DNA from: Trochalopteron elliotii
Taxonomy: Eukaryota > Chordata > Aves > Passeriformes > Leiothrichidae
Assembly: GCA_024734555.1 (NCBI GenBank)
Contig: JANPWX010000054.1
Span: 6,700,991 to 6,764,990, forward strand
Length of the DNA stretch: 64,000 nt
Direction of reading: 5' to 3'
Positions 61,201-64,000 of this stretch are shown piece by piece. Position 1 is the first letter of the stretch, and the number at the start of each line of letters is the position of its first letter. The translations under genes were made by a program, and so were the position numbers. The notes under the pieces were generated by a model. The model ran no database searches. It had not been told where the DNA came from and worked only from the letters and a program-made list of their open reading frames with translations.

Positions 61201-62778
61201 AGAGCAAATCACAGCTATCACAAATAGGTGCATGCTGGAAACTCTACCAGAGCCCCAATGCTCTTAGAAATTCTTACACTTGAAGGCAGTTCAGGCATTC
61301 TATGACATTTTTGTGTTATAATTTACTAATGTTTTGTGGCTGTAATTATGAAGATCAACAATCTTTCCTTCATATAAATATAGACCCTTAAGCTGTTGTC
61401 CACTCCTAGTAACCTTACTTTTCTCAAGACCTACTTATCAATTACAACAGTTCTTTATTTTTAACCAGGAGACATCCCTAGTTTTCATTTTTGTAACTGC
61501 TCTCTACAATTTGTTCTGTCCCCTCAGAAGCTTCCAACCTACATACTATTTCACTTTACTCCCACCCCCTCCTTGTAAATCAGGAACATTTTCAGAAGCC
61601 TGTCTTTCTTCCATGGCCTTGTGCCAACACACCACCTGAAAATTCCACAGTTTTTTGGTTTTCACAGCAAGTTTTATTACTTCACTCTGCCCTTAACAAA
61701 CAAATATGCAGTGCAAGAAAATCTTCATTTGTGCCTTCTGAGACAGGGTTCAGTACTGTTGTCTGTACAAAGAGTCACTATCTGTACAGAAAAGCCATAA
61801 AAGAGCAAGACAGAAGGAACCAACACGTGCATTTCAAACCAGGGGAGCAATGAAAAGGCCAGCAGAGTGAATAGTTAAGACTATCAGTACAGAATCTGAC
61901 CAGTTTTTCTATTTAGCATTAGTTTCATGTATTCTTAAAAAAAGTATTAATTTCTAATCATCTGAGAAAACTCCACTAGCTGTTAAGTAGTATGTTCACA
62001 AGGTCTTTTGCCTTGCAAGCTTAGTAATGTTCCCTCCTCCCTGCAACACTGACATATGAAACCTAAGAAATTGCAGAGTTTTATATGCTACTGAATCACT
62101 TCAGAGGCAGAAGCACAATGCCTCTCTCCTCTGAACAAAGTTGTAATAACTAGAAGAAACTGTACAGAATTTAAAACTAACATCTGCAAGAGCAGGCCAT
62201 TTTTATTATGTTAAATGTATGGGAACTGTTTGGTTTGGTTTTGTTGTTGTTGTCATTTTTTAAAGCATGTTCCATGTGGGAGAATTCCTATTTCCTTTTG
62301 AGGCACAGCTAATCCAAAAGTTAAACTTAGAGGGCACAGCACACCAGGCAAGATGGGACAGTAGCCTTGCTAAGACCACGGTTACACAGAAGGAAGAGGA
62401 GAAGATGGAGAAATTGGAAACTCACTGATTATTTCCACTCGCTTTCTCTTTCTCAGGGATAATCATAGAAGATAGTGGTGGAGATGGATACATTTTAAAA
62501 ATCATAAATGTAAGGTGCAATGAGGCGGCAATCCACAGTTCCAGAACATAATAACATAAAACAAGGAAAACCTAAGTATAGTATAAATTCCAATGCAACC
62601 AGTGAAGATGGAAAATATTAAAACTGTAAATGGGACAAAGGGTGGAAGAACACAGATTTCTAAATCATTGATGTGCAGGAAAACTAGTTTTTCATATCAG
62701 TTAAAATGAAAGTTGAATTTCTGCAGTTGTTATTCTGGTTTTGTGTGTAAATTGATTAGCAGTACCAATTGCTGCCTT
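58213..62778. other. Non-coding stretch
   Basis: Unique sequence, moderately AT-rich. Plus frame 59709-60134 (141 codons) and overlapping frames at 60378-60805 are not recognised and lack splice support. No mobile element identified. Confidence 0.5.
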
Positions 62779-62904
62779 AAAAAAAACAAACAACCAGCTC
62801 TCCCCTCTCCCCCAAAAGACAAAAACAAACCAAAAAACTCAAACAAACAAATCTCAACAATGAAACGAAAAGACCCAAAGACCACCCAACCTCCCACAAA
62901 AAAC
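62779..62904 (+). repeat. A/C-rich low-complexity tract
   Basis: A runs and CAAAC units interrupted by CTCTCCCCTCTCCCCC and CCACCCAACCTCCC. The longest of the A/C-rich tracts on this strand. Frames crossing it (62713-62925 plus, 62730-63035 minus) reflect composition only. Confidence 0.8.
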
Positions 62905-64000
62905 TGTTTTAGCATGATCTCATAAAATAGTCCAGTATTATGATTAGAAATACAGCCCTTACTTTTGATTATGATTTTTTCTCTTTCATAGAAGATTCTT
63001 AAAGTCTTGGGAAGGAGAGAAAAAGAACAAATCAACTATTGGTGTTTCAGAGAGCTATGGATGTAGTCAAAGGATCTTGCAGTTCAGACACAGAAGAGTT
63101 TAGAGGTGAATGTTTTATTTGCTCCTGGAGATAATATGGATTGTTTAGGAGCAGAAATTTATTACTGGCAGTGAGGATGCAGCTGATTTTTCATTACCTG
63201 GTATGACTGGGCAGTGGAAGGGTCATGAGCAAATAAAAGCTTTCCGGTCTGCCACATCTCAGGTCAGTTAATTCCAGCCTGAGCCGTGGAATTTCAAGTT
63301 TTGAAGAAGATCAATAGCCTTGTGGCCTCCCCTAGCCCAGCATCTCCACTTTCCTGCTTATGGGACAAGGGCAATAATGAAGCAATGCTTCATTATCACC
63401 TAGGGTGAGAAGCAGAGGCTGAGGCTCAGCTACAGAGTAGGAAGGGAGACCCATCTTATGAAACTGGGAATCCACGCACAGTGAGCACTAGATGCTGCAT
63501 AAATTAATTTGTTTTCCTTTAAAGAAGGAGCCAAATTCTTTCATAAAGAACATTTGCATCAGCCTGCAGCAATAAACTCCCAGACCTCAGTGCATCACTG
63601 ACACTGTCCTTATCCCCTTAAACAATGGGCCCCACTCCAGATCCTCTGAGGAAAGCAGAACACATTTGGAGAAAGGTACAGGAGTCTTAAGCCATATGAC
63701 AGAGCCTATACACACAGCAGCAGGAGCTAAGGCTGCTGACAAGTGTCCAGGCAGCACAGAGAACTCTGCTCCCTAAACAGACAGATCTAAGTAACAAGTC
63801 TGATGTTTCACAATTTCCAACTGGTAAGAACATCTGTTGCTAAACACTCTACCTTCCATGAGTTTAGAAAGGAGAATTTAGAGAGGAAGAAAATGGACAC
63901 TAATATAATTGAAATCCAAAGGCATGTGGAACTAACCTTAATGTTAGTCTTGTACAAAGTCTCTGTACATTACAGTTTGCACAAGTGAAATTCATCTTGC
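62905..64000. other. Non-coding stretch to window end
   Basis: No gene or element recognised, apart from the palindrome at 63374-63396. Confidence 0.5.
63374..63396. repeat. 23-bp near-perfect palindrome, 11-bp arms
   Basis: ATAATGAAGCA (63374-63384) and TGCTTCATTAT (63386-63396) are exact reverse complements around a single A. The arms do not extend, so it is too short for a microRNA precursor. It could be a dimeric protein-binding site or chance. Confidence 0.88.

Noticed and set aside
1..64000. CRISPR arrays, tRNA, rRNA or U6-type genes, telomere repeats, retroviral coding regions
   Set aside because: No regular spacer-repeat pattern, no tRNA-type GTTCRANTC box in a suitable context, no TTAGGG arrays, and no polymerase or protease motifs in any frame were seen.

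Overview
This window looks like AT-rich, mostly non-coding nuclear DNA from a vertebrate, most probably a bird. Two truncated CR1 LINEs show the typical avian 3' end: the conserved 3'-UTR wording, decayed short terminal repeats and strong 5' truncation. Repeat density is low, a few very old amniote relics (MIR-like) remain, and there are many short decayed A/C-rich tracts. No operons, ribosome binding sites, tRNA, rRNA or CRISPR structures were seen. The longest open frames (about 100 to 173 codons) are uninterpretable, overlap other frames, or lie in a repeat array. I recognise no protein-coding gene.

Layout. Bases 1-14700 are unique AT-rich sequence with small GC-richer patches and several exon-like frames on either strand. 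The best plus-strand one is a possible 3'-terminal exon at 12469-12779; 3482-3565 and 5144-5310 are minus-strand candidates. Bases 14732-14825 and 42757-42802 resemble an old amniote interspersed repeat. Bases 18375-18419 and 32168-32314 are simple or low-complexity tracts. A 38-bp tandem duplication (30724-30803) lies just before a MIR-like relic (30829-30910). A 13-bp-arm hairpin lies at 36658-36687. CR1 copies lie at 44681-44960 (minus) and 49829-50161 (plus), the second next to a MIR-like copy (49589-49740). A third MIR-like piece is at 58149-58212.

The most distinctive object is a GC-rich, CpG-containing minisatellite at about 54683-54959. It has five full units of 51-39-39-39-51 bp, each junction carrying a 16-bp perfect palindrome, inside the only CpG-dense island of the window (about 54640-55100). 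Every unit length is a multiple of three and the motif has no stop codon in most frames, so long overlapping repetitive ORFs arise on both strands. They are best read as a by-product of the array.

No cooperating gene set can be described. The exon candidates are hypotheses: strong-looking acceptor/donor pairs with an open frame are expected many times by chance in 64 kb of two-strand AT-rich DNA.
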